Origin: Halobacteriales archaeon
Lineage (GTDB): Archaea > Halobacteriota > Halobacteria > Halorutilales > JAHENH01
Reading direction: 5' to 3'
Length of the DNA stretch: 18,889 nt
Assembly (NCBI GenBank): GCA_018609935.1
Contig: JAHENH010000056.1
Span: 1 to 18,889, forward strand
Below, piece by piece: positions 7,162-13,622 of this stretch (positions are counted from its first letter, which is position 1; every line of letters begins with the position of its first letter). The notes under the pieces were generated by a model. That model saw nothing but the letters and a program-made list of their open reading frames with translations, did not search any database and was not told the origin of the DNA. The position numbers were made by a program, and so were the translations under genes.

Positions 7162-7653
7162 CTATTCGAAGACGGAGTCTGCTGTTGCTGCACCGATTAC
7201 GCTGAAGATTGCTCCTATTGTTACAGCTTTTACAATAGTAGGTAGCGATGCTTCAAACACGGTAGGGACATCAAACAAAAAAATTACAACAGCAACTGAA
7301 AGAAAAGAGATAAGAACTAACGAGATAAATCTTATTGGTAGGCCCCATATTGATTCTTCTCGATCTGGGTTACGTTCATCAACTGCTCTATACAGAGTTA
7401 CATATCCAATAGTTAATACTATCAAGACTGTGATTATCCATTGTATCCAATTCATTGAAGACGCGATCAACCAAACTTCCTCGGTTATAACAAAAGGAGT
7501 GGAAAAAATAAAACCTCCAACTATCTGTTGTGCTAAATCATCGGCACCAAAAATACTTACAGTGGAAAACTGATGTATAGTACTGATGATCTTTTGAAAA
7601 AGACTGTGTTCATCCTCAGAATCAGCTGCATCCTTTTTTCTAGGATTCTCCAT
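7162..7653 (-). CDS. DUF2391-like integral membrane protein
   Basis: 163 residues from ATG 7653. After an acidic cytoplasmic N-terminus (ENPRKKDAADSEDEHS) come AQQIVGGFIFSTPFVITEEV, WIQWIITVLIVLTIGY, a DERNPDREE loop, RFISLVLISFLSVAVVIFLF and a last helix ending GAIFSVIGAATADSVF. This order and these motifs (QQIVGGF, FVxTEEVW, IGAATADS) match the haloarchaeal DUF2391 family as I know it; about five membrane segments. The frame is open far upstream to 8010. However, the extra 119 residues are not conserved-looking and overlap a winged-helix reading frame on the other strand, so the later start is favoured. The stop is TAG. Function of the family is unknown. Confidence 0.75.
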   Translation of the reverse strand: MENPRKKDAADSEDEHSLFQKIISTIHQFSTVSIFGADDLAQQIVGGFIFSTPFVITEEVWLIASSMNWIQWIITVLIVLTIGYVTLYRAVDERNPDREESIWGLPIRFISLVLISFLSVAVVIFLFDVPTVFEASLPTIVKAVTIGAIFSVIGAATADSVFE

Positions 7654-7747
7654 AGACAATACCTCCAAATATACACCCAAGATAAATATCATTCCCGAAA
7701 ACTGAATCCTATATCTTCTAAGCTTGGGATATAACACCAATATAACT

Positions 7748-7934
7748 ATGAATGAAAAACAAAAACAGATATATAGATACCTAAAAGAAAAAGCAGGTAG
7801 TGGAAAAAAATTCTTCAAAAGTAAATACATGAAAAAGAGACCTTGATATAATAGAAATGACAGACAAAAAACAATACAGAATAACAGAAAAAGGAAACGA
7901 ATATTTTCAATATTGGGAAAACATCTACCTATAG
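7748..7934 (+). pseudogene. Frameshifted winged-helix protein remnant (DUF7123-like)
   Basis: ATG 7748 begins MNEKQKQIYRYLKEKAGSGK followed by KFFKSKYMKK, which looks like the first helices of small archaeal winged-helix proteins (RxYLxExAxxGxxFFKSKY). The frame stops at TGA 7844-7846. In the next frame (7857-7934) MTDKKQYRITEKGNEYFQYW follows, which resembles the wing plus the ITEKG helix seen at the end of such domains. Part of the recognition-helix region seems lost. I read it as one broken gene. It runs antisense to the open but probably untranslated upstream extension of the DUF2391 frame. Confidence 0.5.
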
Positions 7935-8034
7935 ATATTACAGGACCTCTATAAACAATACCCAAAATATCTTTGTTAATTATTAGTGTTTTTGTGTATT
8001 TAGTGGTCATATACTACACAGTTTTTTCTATAAA

Positions 8035-8044
8035 AGTATCCGTA
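8035..8044 (+). repeat. AGTATCCGTA word upstream of resolvase remnant (copy 2)
   Basis: Identical to 4522-4531 and in the equivalent position before a resolvase start. Confidence 0.4.
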
Positions 8045-8090
8045 ACAAATATGTATAAATTATATCTATAAAATAAACAAGACTTAGTTT

Positions 8091-8282
8091 ATGTCTGGAA
8101 CAGAGAAAAATGTTGCTGGATATATCAGAGTATCTACAGAACAACAAAAACAAGATGGATCCCATAAAAGACAAGAACAAAAACTGAAAGATTGGGCTAA
8201 AAACAAAAACTATAATATAGAGTTTTTTAGAGATATAGATGTTATTGTATCTAAACAGAAGGAAGAATTAGAAAATAATTAA
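8091..8282 (+). pseudogene. N-terminal fragment of a serine resolvase
   Basis: 63 residues: VAGYIRVSTEQQKQDGSHKR then QEQKLKDWAKNKNYNIEFFR. This is the start of a serine recombinase catalytic domain (nucleophile Ser in RVST, then the Q-x-x-L helix). It breaks off after the second strand where families continue with D-x-x-SG. The last ~20 residues (IVSKQKEELENN) look unrelated, so the gene is truncated and fused to a short tail. It lacks the remaining catalytic residues and any DNA-binding domain and should be inactive, although a short protein could still be made. Its TAA overlaps the TAA of the convergent 28-residue frame. Confidence 0.7.
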
Positions 8283-8365
8283 TCATCTGGTAGTGATGGA
8301 TCCTCTTTAGATACTATTCTTATATTTTTTCCTTCTTCTGTGATCTTAATATTCTTTTCTGTCAT
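8279..8365 (-). CDS. Tiny 28-residue protein with a strong upstream dyad
   Basis: ATG 8365 to TAA 8279: MTEKNIKITEEGKNIRIVSK and then EDPSLPDD. It reads as a beta hairpin (IKITEEGKNIRIV) with an acidic tail. Support comes from codon use like neighbouring genes, a tidy 33-base dyad immediately before the ATG, and stop codons shared with the convergent resolvase fragment (TTAA, 8279-8282). Function unknown; no family recognised. Confidence 0.45.
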   Translation of the reverse strand: MTEKNIKITEEGKNIRIVSKEDPSLPDD

Positions 8366-8398
8366 AAGTATTAATTTAAGAATATTCTTTAAATACTT
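8366..8398 (-). promoter_or_regulatory. Nested dyad before the 28-residue gene
   Basis: Outer arms AAGTATT (8366-8372) and AATACTT (8392-8398) flank a perfect 12-base palindrome AAGAATATTCTT (8378-8389). On the minus strand the AT-rich sequence around 8390-8377 could also serve as the TATA region, so a factor bound here would occlude transcription. Operator is the best guess. Confidence 0.45.
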
Positions 8399-8492
8399 AA
8401 CCTAAGAAAACCGTAGGATTCCAGTAGATTTCAGAACCATGAATGCTGGAAACGCCACAAGGTTCTAGTTGTTCCCCCTTCTAACTTTTAAT

Positions 8493-8783
8493 ATGTTTAA
8501 GTGTCCAAAATGTGGCGAACCGATTGAACTAGAAAATGTTCTAATAATCCAAAATTTAATAGATCTCGATTTGTTTACCATGGATGAATTGGAAAGAAAG
8601 CTGCGTTTGGAAGAACAAAAACACAAAAACGACATTAGAAATATGAACTATCATAAGTATACGGATTTGTTGAGGGAGTTTGGTAAAGCTGACAGTGTTG
8701 AAAGAAAGCGTGAGATCCAACGTGAGATAAAATATTTAGAAGAAGAAATGAATGCTTTTAAGGACGAGAACACCGACAGATAA
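8493..8783 (+). CDS. Small zinc-knuckle/helical protein
   Basis: 96 residues from ATG 8493. It starts MFKCPKCGEPIELENV, a single CPxCG zinc-knuckle half-site, and continues as charged helices (MDELERKLRLEEQK, then REIQREIKYLEEEM). Only two cysteines are present, so metal binding would need a dimer or partner. A TTG eight codons earlier is possible, but the ATG directly before the knuckle is the usual arrangement. It converges on tspO. No family recognised; such proteins are often nucleic-acid or protein adaptors. Confidence 0.6.
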   Translation: MFKCPKCGEPIELENVLIIQNLIDLDLFTMDELERKLRLEEQKHKNDIRNMNYHKYTDLLREFGKADSVERKREIQREIKYLEEEMNAFKDENTDR

Positions 8784-8798
8784 GGCCCTCAAAGATGG

Positions 8799-9260
8799 TT
8801 AGTTTAATAGAATTACTTGAAGATTAAGGTAAGCAGCAAATATTATCCAAGATAAGTAAGGAAAAAGCAAGTATGTAGCAGTTTTGTTCTCTCTGTAGAA
8901 TTCAATCACGATTAAAGCTGTAAACCCTATCATCAATAATATAATTATGAAGCCGTAGACAGGTGCTTGACTGCCGAAAAATACAGGTGTCCAGATATAA
9001 TTAAGTGCTAATTGGACTATAAAGTATGATTTTGCCTTTATATTGAAGCCTTGTTTGAAAGTGATGTAACCAGAAACCCCTATAAGAGTATATAAGATTG
9101 TCCATGCAATAGGGAATACATAGTTTGGCGGTGTAAGAGTAGATGTTTGGATGGTTTGATACCATTGTCCTGGCATTCCAAAGATGCCTGAGAGTATCCC
9201 TAATCCATTGACTACTATTATTGCTAAAATTACTTTGATTGGATTTTTAGTAAGGTCCAT
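8799..9260 (-). CDS. tspO: TspO/MBR family membrane protein (tryptophan-rich sensory protein)
   Basis: 153 residues, five membrane helices. Family hallmarks are all present: PGQWYQTIQTSTLTPPNYVF followed by PIAWTILYTLIG in helix 1-2; FIVQLALNYIWTPVFFG in helix 3; and LFPYLSWIIFAAYLNLQV in helix 5. The P-x-W-Y-x-x-(I/L), TPPN(Y/W)VFPI and PY-x-x-W-x-x-FA-x-x-LN motifs identify it clearly. TspO proteins bind porphyrins and other tetrapyrroles and are tied to oxidative stress and light or oxygen response. In archaea the physiological ligand is unproven. It stands alone, convergent with the zinc-knuckle gene; upstream lies the GC-rich island. Confidence 0.9.
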   Translation of the reverse strand: MDLTKNPIKVILAIIVVNGLGILSGIFGMPGQWYQTIQTSTLTPPNYVFPIAWTILYTLIGVSGYITFKQGFNIKAKSYFIVQLALNYIWTPVFFGSQAPVYGFIIILLMIGFTALIVIEFYRENKTATYLLFPYLSWIIFAAYLNLQVILLN

Positions 9261-9368
9261 GTCTATTTTTTGGTTTTTTGTTTTCTTTATTTATAAAGTC
9301 AATAGACAAGGCTCCCAAAGTTGCTAAAACACGAGAAAGGTTTTGTAGTTAATTTAGCGGAAGTGAAT

Positions 9369-9458
9369 CCACGACATACTCACCACGCTTTGCGTCGGTG
9401 GCGACCATCGCCCCTTCTCCTCTGCCGGACTTGCCATCCAGCTTCGACAGAGGCCAGC
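9369..9458. other. GC-rich hairpin-rich island (candidate structured RNA or foreign insert)
   Basis: 57 of these 90 bases are G or C (63%), about twice the surroundings. Nested complementary segments are visible. CACCACGC pairs with GCGTCGGTG around TTT with one bulged C (9381-9400). GGCGA/TCGCC pairs around CCA (9400-9412). CCTCTG (9419-9424) pairs with CAGAGG (9448-9453). In an AT-rich thermophile or halophile such islands are typically structured RNAs. No match to 5S, SRP RNA, RNase P or tRNA signatures could be made by eye. All three minus-strand frames happen to be open through it, so a fragment of a foreign high-GC gene is the main alternative. Strand unknown. Confidence 0.45.
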
Positions 9459-9501
9459 TTTGAAGTCATACTTTTAGTAGTTTTGGGTTGTTCAAATACA
9501 G

Positions 9502-9975
9502 ATGATTTTAGAATCTTATGAGTATTTTGCTGAGCGTCCATTTAGTTTCGTTACAGGAAGAGTAATTGTGTCTGAAATTAATGATAAACTGGATAATATT
9601 AATAGAGGTATTATACAGAAAGTATGGAAGATCTCTAAAGATGATGGTTTTTTTAAGAAAAGAGGTAATGGTTGGAGATTTACTCCTAAAGCTTATTGGA
9701 GAGCAGAAGAGTTAGGTGAAGAAACATATATTGATGAAGATATACAGAATGAAATACTTGAAGTTTTATTACAAAACTATAGGGATGATCCTGTACATCC
9801 ATGGGTTAGTAGAGAGAATTTAATCGGCTCTCTAAAGTATTCTGAAAAAGAAATAGACCATAATCTCTGGTTACTTAGCGAAAAAAAATATGTTGAAACA
9901 CAGTCATATATAGATAGTAAATCAAGTGGATATAGTAAAGTCAAAATTACAAGTTTGGGGAGGGACGTAGTATGA
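9502..9975 (+). CDS. Winged-helix-like protein of unknown function
   Basis: 157 residues from ATG 9502. Two helix-turn-helix-like units can be seen: residues ~18-62 (RVIVSEINDKLDNINRGII, ending at a wing-like FKKRGNGWRFTP) and ~78-155 (IQNEILEVLLQ, then SRENLIGSLKYSEKEIDHNL, WLLSEKKYVE and a wing to SLGRDVV). The second unit has the typical 'x-x-L-x-E-K-x-Y-V-E' recognition-helix end followed by a two-strand wing. Tandem winged helices of this size are usually transcription regulators in archaea. I cannot name a family. It ends four bases from the convergent gene at 9979-10287. Confidence 0.6.
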   Translation: MILESYEYFAERPFSFVTGRVIVSEINDKLDNINRGIIQKVWKISKDDGFFKKRGNGWRFTPKAYWRAEELGEETYIDEDIQNEILEVLLQNYRDDPVHPWVSRENLIGSLKYSEKEIDHNLWLLSEKKYVETQSYIDSKSSGYSKVKITSLGRDVV

Positions 9976-9978
9976 TGA

Positions 9979-10287
9979 TTAGATATTAGATATTTCTTTT
10001 TCTATGTATTTTTTTCCAGCAGTTTGTAGCATTATCTCCCATGATGAAAAGTCAGTTTTTTCTTCTACATATTTATCAAATTCATCTTCGGGAATGGATT
10101 CAAAGTCTTCTTGATTTTCTATTTCCCATTTACTATCTTCTAGAAACTCCTCTATATTATTGTATTCTGTATATAATCGCATAAATTCTGGTGTAAATAA
10201 TTCATTAAAAGGTACTTCCCCACCTAGATTTTCTATTTTTTCAAGTTTTTCTTGCAGTTTGTCTAGTCCATCAATATCTATAGACAT
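9979..10287 (-). CDS. Conserved acidic hypothetical protein of accessory regions
   Basis: 102 residues. Recognisable layout: N-terminal helix (DGLDKLQEKLEKIENLGG), then VPFNELFTPEFMRLYTEYNN, FEEFLEDS-like and FESIPEDEFDKYVEEKTDFS, and a final helix SSWEIMLQTAGKKYIEKEI. I recall the same 'PF-ELFT-EFM ... F-SWEEML--A--Y' pattern in small proteins of archaeal and Firmicute phages and integrative elements. This supports a mobile-DNA origin for the region. No catalytic motif and no known function. Promoter probably lies in the AT-rich 10288-10350. Confidence 0.6.
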   Translation of the reverse strand: MSIDIDGLDKLQEKLEKIENLGGEVPFNELFTPEFMRLYTEYNNIEEFLEDSKWEIENQEDFESIPEDEFDKYVEEKTDFSSWEIMLQTAGKKYIEKEISNI

Positions 10288-10465
10288 CTTAAAGAAACTA
10301 ATGTGTTTGAATTATTTATTGTTTTCCAACGAAAATATTTTATATTTATTATATATCTTAGTATATTTCGAGGTTTTCTACAATATTTGATTATATTTTT
10401 ATTTTAGTCTGTATTAAGTTGTGTTTAAATAATTATAAATGTGAAAATGCCTTATATAATATGTT

Positions 10466-10672
10466 GTGTCAACAAAAACTTACGTTTCAGTGGATGTTTC
10501 TGTAATTCCTAAGGAAGTTTTAGAGGATCTGGATGAGCTTAAAGAACCAGATCAAACTTATGATGAACTAATCAGAGAACTTATAGAGACATATAAGAAA
10601 GTTCAGCTTGGTGAGATGGTTAGAGAGAAAAAGAAGGGAGAGTTCGTTGAAGTTGATACTGATAATTGGTAA
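10466..10672 (+). CDS. Antitoxin-like protein, partner of RelE-type toxin
   Basis: 68 residues, GTG start at 10466. It begins with a beta-strand segment (TKTYVSVDVSVIPKEVLEDL), then a helix-turn-helix-like pattern with a PDQTYDELIRELIETYKK signature. This is seen in small archaeal RHH/VapB- or DUF7557-like antitoxins, followed by a charged tail (REKKKGEFVEVDTDNW). The tail probably wraps the toxin. It sits 15 bases before the toxin gene. An AT-rich box near 10432-10440 is about 26-34 bases before the GTG and fits a leaderless promoter. Confidence 0.7.
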   Translation: MSTKTYVSVDVSVIPKEVLEDLDELKEPDQTYDELIRELIETYKKVQLGEMVREKKKGEFVEVDTDNW

Positions 10673-10687
10673 AATATATTCGGTGAT

Positions 10688-10987
10688 ATGTCGGAATATC
10701 TTCTTAAAATTGATCCTGATGAGCTTGAATATATAGAAGGTTTAGATGATAAAAGTGAACGTATTGTTAAAGATAATCTAGAAAAGTTAGAAGAGAATCC
10801 TTATCCTGGACGTGGTAAAGGTGATAAAGAAAGACTCAAAGTTCAGGAGGATCTTGTTTATAGGCTGCATATAAGTAGAGAATATACTGCTTTTTATGAT
10901 ATAATGGAAGGTGAGAAAACTGTTGAAATTTTAGAGGTGCTACCTATTGATAAAGCACACAAAAAATATGGAGATATGTTGATTTGA
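10688..10987 (+). CDS. RelE/ParE-superfamily toxin
   Basis: 99 residues. Features of the RelE fold are visible: N-terminal strand YLLKIDPDELEYIEGLDD; two helices (SERIVKDNLEKLEENPYPGR); and the strands KERLKVQEDLVYRLHISREY, TAFYDIM and TVEILEVLPIDKAHKKYG. The 'YR-x-x-x-x-REY-x-AFYDI ... VEIL-VL-I--R/K-x-x-YG' pattern is the typical C-terminal sheet of archaeal RelE toxins, which cleave mRNA at the ribosome. R and K residues in the last two strands are candidate catalytic positions. Directly downstream of its antitoxin; appears intact. Confidence 0.8.
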   Translation: MSEYLLKIDPDELEYIEGLDDKSERIVKDNLEKLEENPYPGRGKGDKERLKVQEDLVYRLHISREYTAFYDIMEGEKTVEILEVLPIDKAHKKYGDMLI

Positions 10988-11012
10988 TATATCAACTAAG
11001 AAAGATATTTGG

Positions 11013-11335
11013 ATGGTTGAGAAGATTCCGAATTATAGCCCTGGTGAGTATAAAGATGTAGTTGTTTATCTTGGTGGTAAGGTAGATTCAGGATTTGGTT
11101 GTCTGGATGAATTTTCTGTATCACTATATTATATGGATCCTAAAAAAGAACAAAATGTAGAAATCGCAAGAATAGATAGCATCCATAGTTATATCTATAT
11201 TCATAGGTTTTATAGAAGAGATTCTAAAAAAGAAAAATAGATATCGATACTTGGGAGGAAGCTCTTGAATTTTTATGTGATAAATGGAAAACATATACTA
11301 AAAGATATTATAAAAACCATATAAAAAAAGATTAA
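11013..11335 (+). pseudogene. DUF7718-like protein with one frameshift in an A-rich run
   Basis: The first frame (ATG 11013, 75 codons) contains DVVVYLGGKVDSGFGCLDEF, a beta sheet, and VEIARIDSIHSYIYIHRFYR, then hits TAG at 11238-11240 just after AAAAAAGAAAAA. From 11237 the -1 frame continues IDIDTWEEALEFLCDKWKTY and TKRYYKNHIKKD to TAA 11333-11335. The junction IHRFYRR...IDIDTWEEALEFL...W--Y joins the two halves of what I know as the DUF7718 layout, so a single missing base explains everything. It may be a mutation, a sequencing slip in the A run, or programmed -1 frameshifting. It follows the toxin gene by 25 bases in the same direction. Function unknown. Confidence 0.6.
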
Positions 11336-11458
11336 CAAGAATAGTATAAAAAATCATATAGAAAATTTTTGTATCTGGTTTATTTGGTTCTATATCTGTT
11401 TTTTTATGTTATTTGGATAGTTTGTTTTGTTTAATTTTATATATAGTATTCTTTGTTA

Positions 11459-11478
11459 GTGTACACGCGCGCGTATAT
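11459..11478. repeat. 20-base alternating purine-pyrimidine tract with CG core
   Basis: GTGTACACGCGCGCGTATAT alternates strictly and contains two overlapping palindromes (GTGTACAC and ACGCGCGCGT). Such tracts can adopt the Z form under supercoiling, and CG alternation is very unexpected in DNA this AT-rich. The end word GCGCGCGTA recurs at 11641-11649. Confidence 0.5.
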
Positions 11479-11818
11479 TAAATTAATTAGAGTCCCCCCA
11501 GGGTGGTTTTTCTTTATGGATACAAAGATTTTCTGGAGGGATTGTAAAAATTGTTTTTCTAGTTTTACTAATAAAATATTTTTTTATATTATATATTAAT
11601 TCAGATCCTTAAGGCTACAAATTATTTTTCAGGTTTCCTAGCGCGCGTAGTACTAGTAACTACAAATAATATACCCCTTGGTAATAATAATAATTTAGAA
11701 ATACCATTATGTATAGTGATTATTTTTTGAGGATTATTACAGTATATAATACTCAAATATATTTTATACACCCGGGTTTAATTAAACTCTATCACTCGGA
11801 TTTCTGGTAGAAATTTGT

Positions 11819-11835
11819 AGAGGATTAAAACCTCT
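11819..11835. terminator. Hairpin AGAGG...CCTCT followed by TTT
   Basis: Five-base arms with a 7-base loop, then three more Ts on the plus strand. It lies just beyond the stop of the minus-strand pseudogene at 11840. May be a 3' stem for either direction. Confidence 0.3.
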
Positions 11836-11839
11836 TTTG

Positions 11840-12582
11840 TTATGGCCATGGAGTAAGGTCAGGTAGTTCATCTGAATATTTCCATTCTTGACCAGTATAA
11901 CTTATTGAGCTATTATGTTGCTTGATATATACTATCTATAGGTTTTGATAGTTTATCTCGTAGTTTTTCAGGATCAATAGCTGAATCTATCTCTACTGCA
12001 AAAGGAGAAACTATATCCTCATAAAATTTATTTGTTACATCGGGTTTCAAACTATCTCCAAGTTCTTTATTTTTCATTCCCCAGAAACTAATACAAATAA
12101 AATAAGGTCCATCTATATTATAGTGTTCTAGTGTATAGAGTATTTGTGAGGTTCTACCTACAAGTATCCCTTCCATTACTTCAGAATATACTCGTTCATC
12201 AAATTGATTTATATTAACTGATTCAATAATACCACAGTTTAATATATGAGTATATCGCTTTATGTTATCGTCTCTATCTTTTTTTATAACACCAGGACCT
12301 GTAGAGGTTCGTTTAACTTCATGATAAGGGTTTTTACTACTAAAAGGATTAGAAAGAGTAGGTATTTCTTTACTAGGTTTGTCGATTTTTTCTAGTTTAT
12401 ATGTATTCTAAGTTGAATGAGTCTTCATCTATAATATGGATGATAATACCTGAGTCTCCATTAGTTTCATATACTCCATTACCTTGTTTGGTTTTGTTTA
12501 ATCTTTTTTTATGGTATCTTTCAACTGCTTTGTTAGCGTTTTGTATACTGTTTATTTCTATTAAATCATCTTTTACAGACAT
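11840..12582 (-). pseudogene. Unknown ~247-codon gene broken by two frameshifts
   Basis: Segment 1 (ATG 12582 to TAA 12397) reads SVKDDLIEINSIQNANKAVE then a beta hairpin YETNGDSGIIIHIIDEDSF. Segment 2 is open in another frame from 12407 to TAA 11913: YKLEKIDKPSKEIPTLSN, NPYHEVKRTSTGPGVI, YTHILNCGIIESVNINQFDE, VYSEVMEGILVGRTSQILYT, GPYFICISFWGMKN. Segment 3, one frame over, continues SSISYTGQEWKYSDELPDLT to TAA 11840-11842. All three have sensible protein composition and no start codons of their own, so they were one gene. An ATG inside segment 2 (12176) could start an 87-residue piece but has no special support. I do not recognise the family; the middle part looks like an alpha/beta domain. 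Confidence 0.55.
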
Positions 12583-12688
12583 AATCTATCTAGTAAAAAT
12601 TATTGATGATATAAATTCTTTTAGTGGAATCTCTAAATATTTTATTAATATTTTTAAATAATATTACATAAATATAGATTATATAAAA

Positions 12689-13246
12689 ATGGGTGATGAA
12701 GGTTCTACATTAGATGATTTAGCAGAAGAACAGGATATAGATTTTTTAAGGACTGCACGTGAGGAGGCTCGTTCTGTTCTTAATCATCAAATACAAACTC
12801 TAAACGATATAGACAATAAAGCAGCAAGCACGCTAAGAATAAACATGATATTTCTAGGATTATTGATAACAGCTGGAGGTATTGTTCTAAGACAAACTAC
12901 AATACAAGACATGAATTTTATAATAAAAATTTTTTTAGTTATATCAGCATCATTTACAGTAATATCTTTGATACTCTCTATAATTTTTGCTATTTGGACC
13001 TATACTAGTTCTAAGTTTAGAGCTGGACCAAATGATAACGATATACAGAGATTGATAAATGAGGGGTATAACGAAAAAACTGGTACGCTATTACTTTTAT
13101 TAAGTTATGGATCATGGATGGAACAGAATAGAGAGGTCAATAATAGGGATGCGAAAACATTGTTTAGAAGTCATATTTTTTTAGCTGTTGGTGTAGTGTT
13201 ATCTGTAGTAAGTGTTTTTTTATGGGTTTATAGCCTAATATTATAA
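12689..13246 (+). CDS. Three-helix membrane protein resembling SLATT/Pycsar-type effectors
   Basis: 185 residues. An N-terminal charged helix (ARSVLNHQIQTLNDIDNKAA) carries the ID-x-KA signature that precedes the first membrane helix in PycTM-like and SLATT proteins. Membrane segments are at about 52-70, 78-107 and 162-185, with a cytosolic stretch containing KFRAGPNDNDIQRLINEGY between the second and third. Proteins of this shape are known or predicted to be membrane-perturbing effectors triggered by nucleotide signals. However, no cyclase or nucleotide-synthase gene is seen here, so that role is only a possibility. Six bases later the tiny acidic gene begins, suggesting an operon. A promoter is likely in 12640-12680, but AT content makes it hard to call. 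Confidence 0.65.
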   Translation: MGDEGSTLDDLAEEQDIDFLRTAREEARSVLNHQIQTLNDIDNKAASTLRINMIFLGLLITAGGIVLRQTTIQDMNFIIKIFLVISASFTVISLILSIIFAIWTYTSSKFRAGPNDNDIQRLINEGYNEKTGTLLLLLSYGSWMEQNREVNNRDAKTLFRSHIFLAVGVVLSVVSVFLWVYSLIL

Positions 13247-13252
13247 AGAACA

Positions 13253-13375
13253 ATGTCTGAACCAAAAGAAAAAAAGAAAGAGAAAAAGAATAAAATTAAC
13301 GTTGATACTTTGGAAGGACAGTTAATATTTAAAGGTCCTCAACCAGAAGATGACGAAGAAGAAAGTGAAGATTAA
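13253..13375 (+). CDS. Tiny charged protein (40 residues) downstream of the membrane protein
   Basis: ATG 13253 to TAA 13375. The first 14 residues are almost all Lys/Glu (SEPKEKKKEKKNK), then INVDTLEGQLIFKGPQPEDD and an acidic end (EEESED). It starts six bases after the membrane protein stop, in the same direction. The middle DTLEGQLIF block resembles the LEG blocks of the two neighbouring small genes. Probably intrinsically disordered; a partner or regulator of the membrane protein is a reasonable guess. Confidence 0.55.
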   Translation: MSEPKEKKKEKKNKINVDTLEGQLIFKGPQPEDDEEESED

Positions 13376-13622
13376 GGATGGAAAAATAGAGATATTCGAC
13401 TATTCCTGTAACCTTACAGAGAATGATGATTTTGATTGTAGTGAAGTGGAACCGTTAGAAGGGGAAACGATACTTAGCCAGAAACCCATTATTGAGGATA
13501 GTTTTGAAGTCTGTAAAGTTAATTTGGAGAAAGATTCAAACTGTAATCTTTCCAGTATTTCAACTAATAAAGAAGTTAGATGTAGTATATCTGTTGGTAA
13601 AGAATTAAAGGATTGCTTTTAG
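13350..13622 (+). CDS. Small six-cysteine protein
   Basis: 90 residues; ATG 13350 lies inside the preceding gene in another frame (26-base overlap), with GTG 13365 as an alternative start. It begins with a beta hairpin, VKIKDGKIEIFDYSC. Cysteines fall at 20, 30, 55, 65, 78 and 89, giving two C-x9-C pairs. The block VEPLEGETILSQKPIIED lies between the pairs. No signal peptide is seen, so the cysteines are more likely metal ligands or redox-active than structural disulfides. No family recognised. The TAG shares bases with the convergent gene's TAA. Confidence 0.5.
   Translation: MTKKKVKIKDGKIEIFDYSCNLTENDDFDCSEVEPLEGETILSQKPIIEDSFEVCKVNLEKDSNCNLSSISTNKEVRCSISVGKELKDCF

Larger units (their letters stand above)
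11336..11839. other. Gene-free stretch with unusual sequence blocks
   Basis: No credible gene. Contents: a 20-base alternating purine-pyrimidine tract (11459-11478), a C6 run (11484-11489), a second GCGCGCGTA copy (11641-11649), an ACCCGGGT palindrome near 11770 and a hairpin at 11819-11835. A 27-codon ATG frame at 11516 (MDTKIFWRDCKNCF...) is possible but unsupported. Confidence 0.4.

Noticed and set aside
9321..9521. 66-residue plus-strand frame across the GC-rich island
   Set aside because: No family resemblance; the island has several hairpins and all minus-strand frames are open too, so this frame is not evidence of a gene.
10160..10390. 76-residue plus-strand frame
   Set aside because: Antisense to the conserved acidic protein gene and runs into its promoter.
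11484..11495. C6 run followed by AGGGTGG as a possible purine-rich ribosome site or stem
   Set aside because: No start codon at the right distance with a credible gene; the short CCC/GGG pairing is too weak to call.
12401..12661. 86-residue plus-strand hydrophobic frame
   Set aside because: Mirror of the first segment of the broken minus-strand gene.
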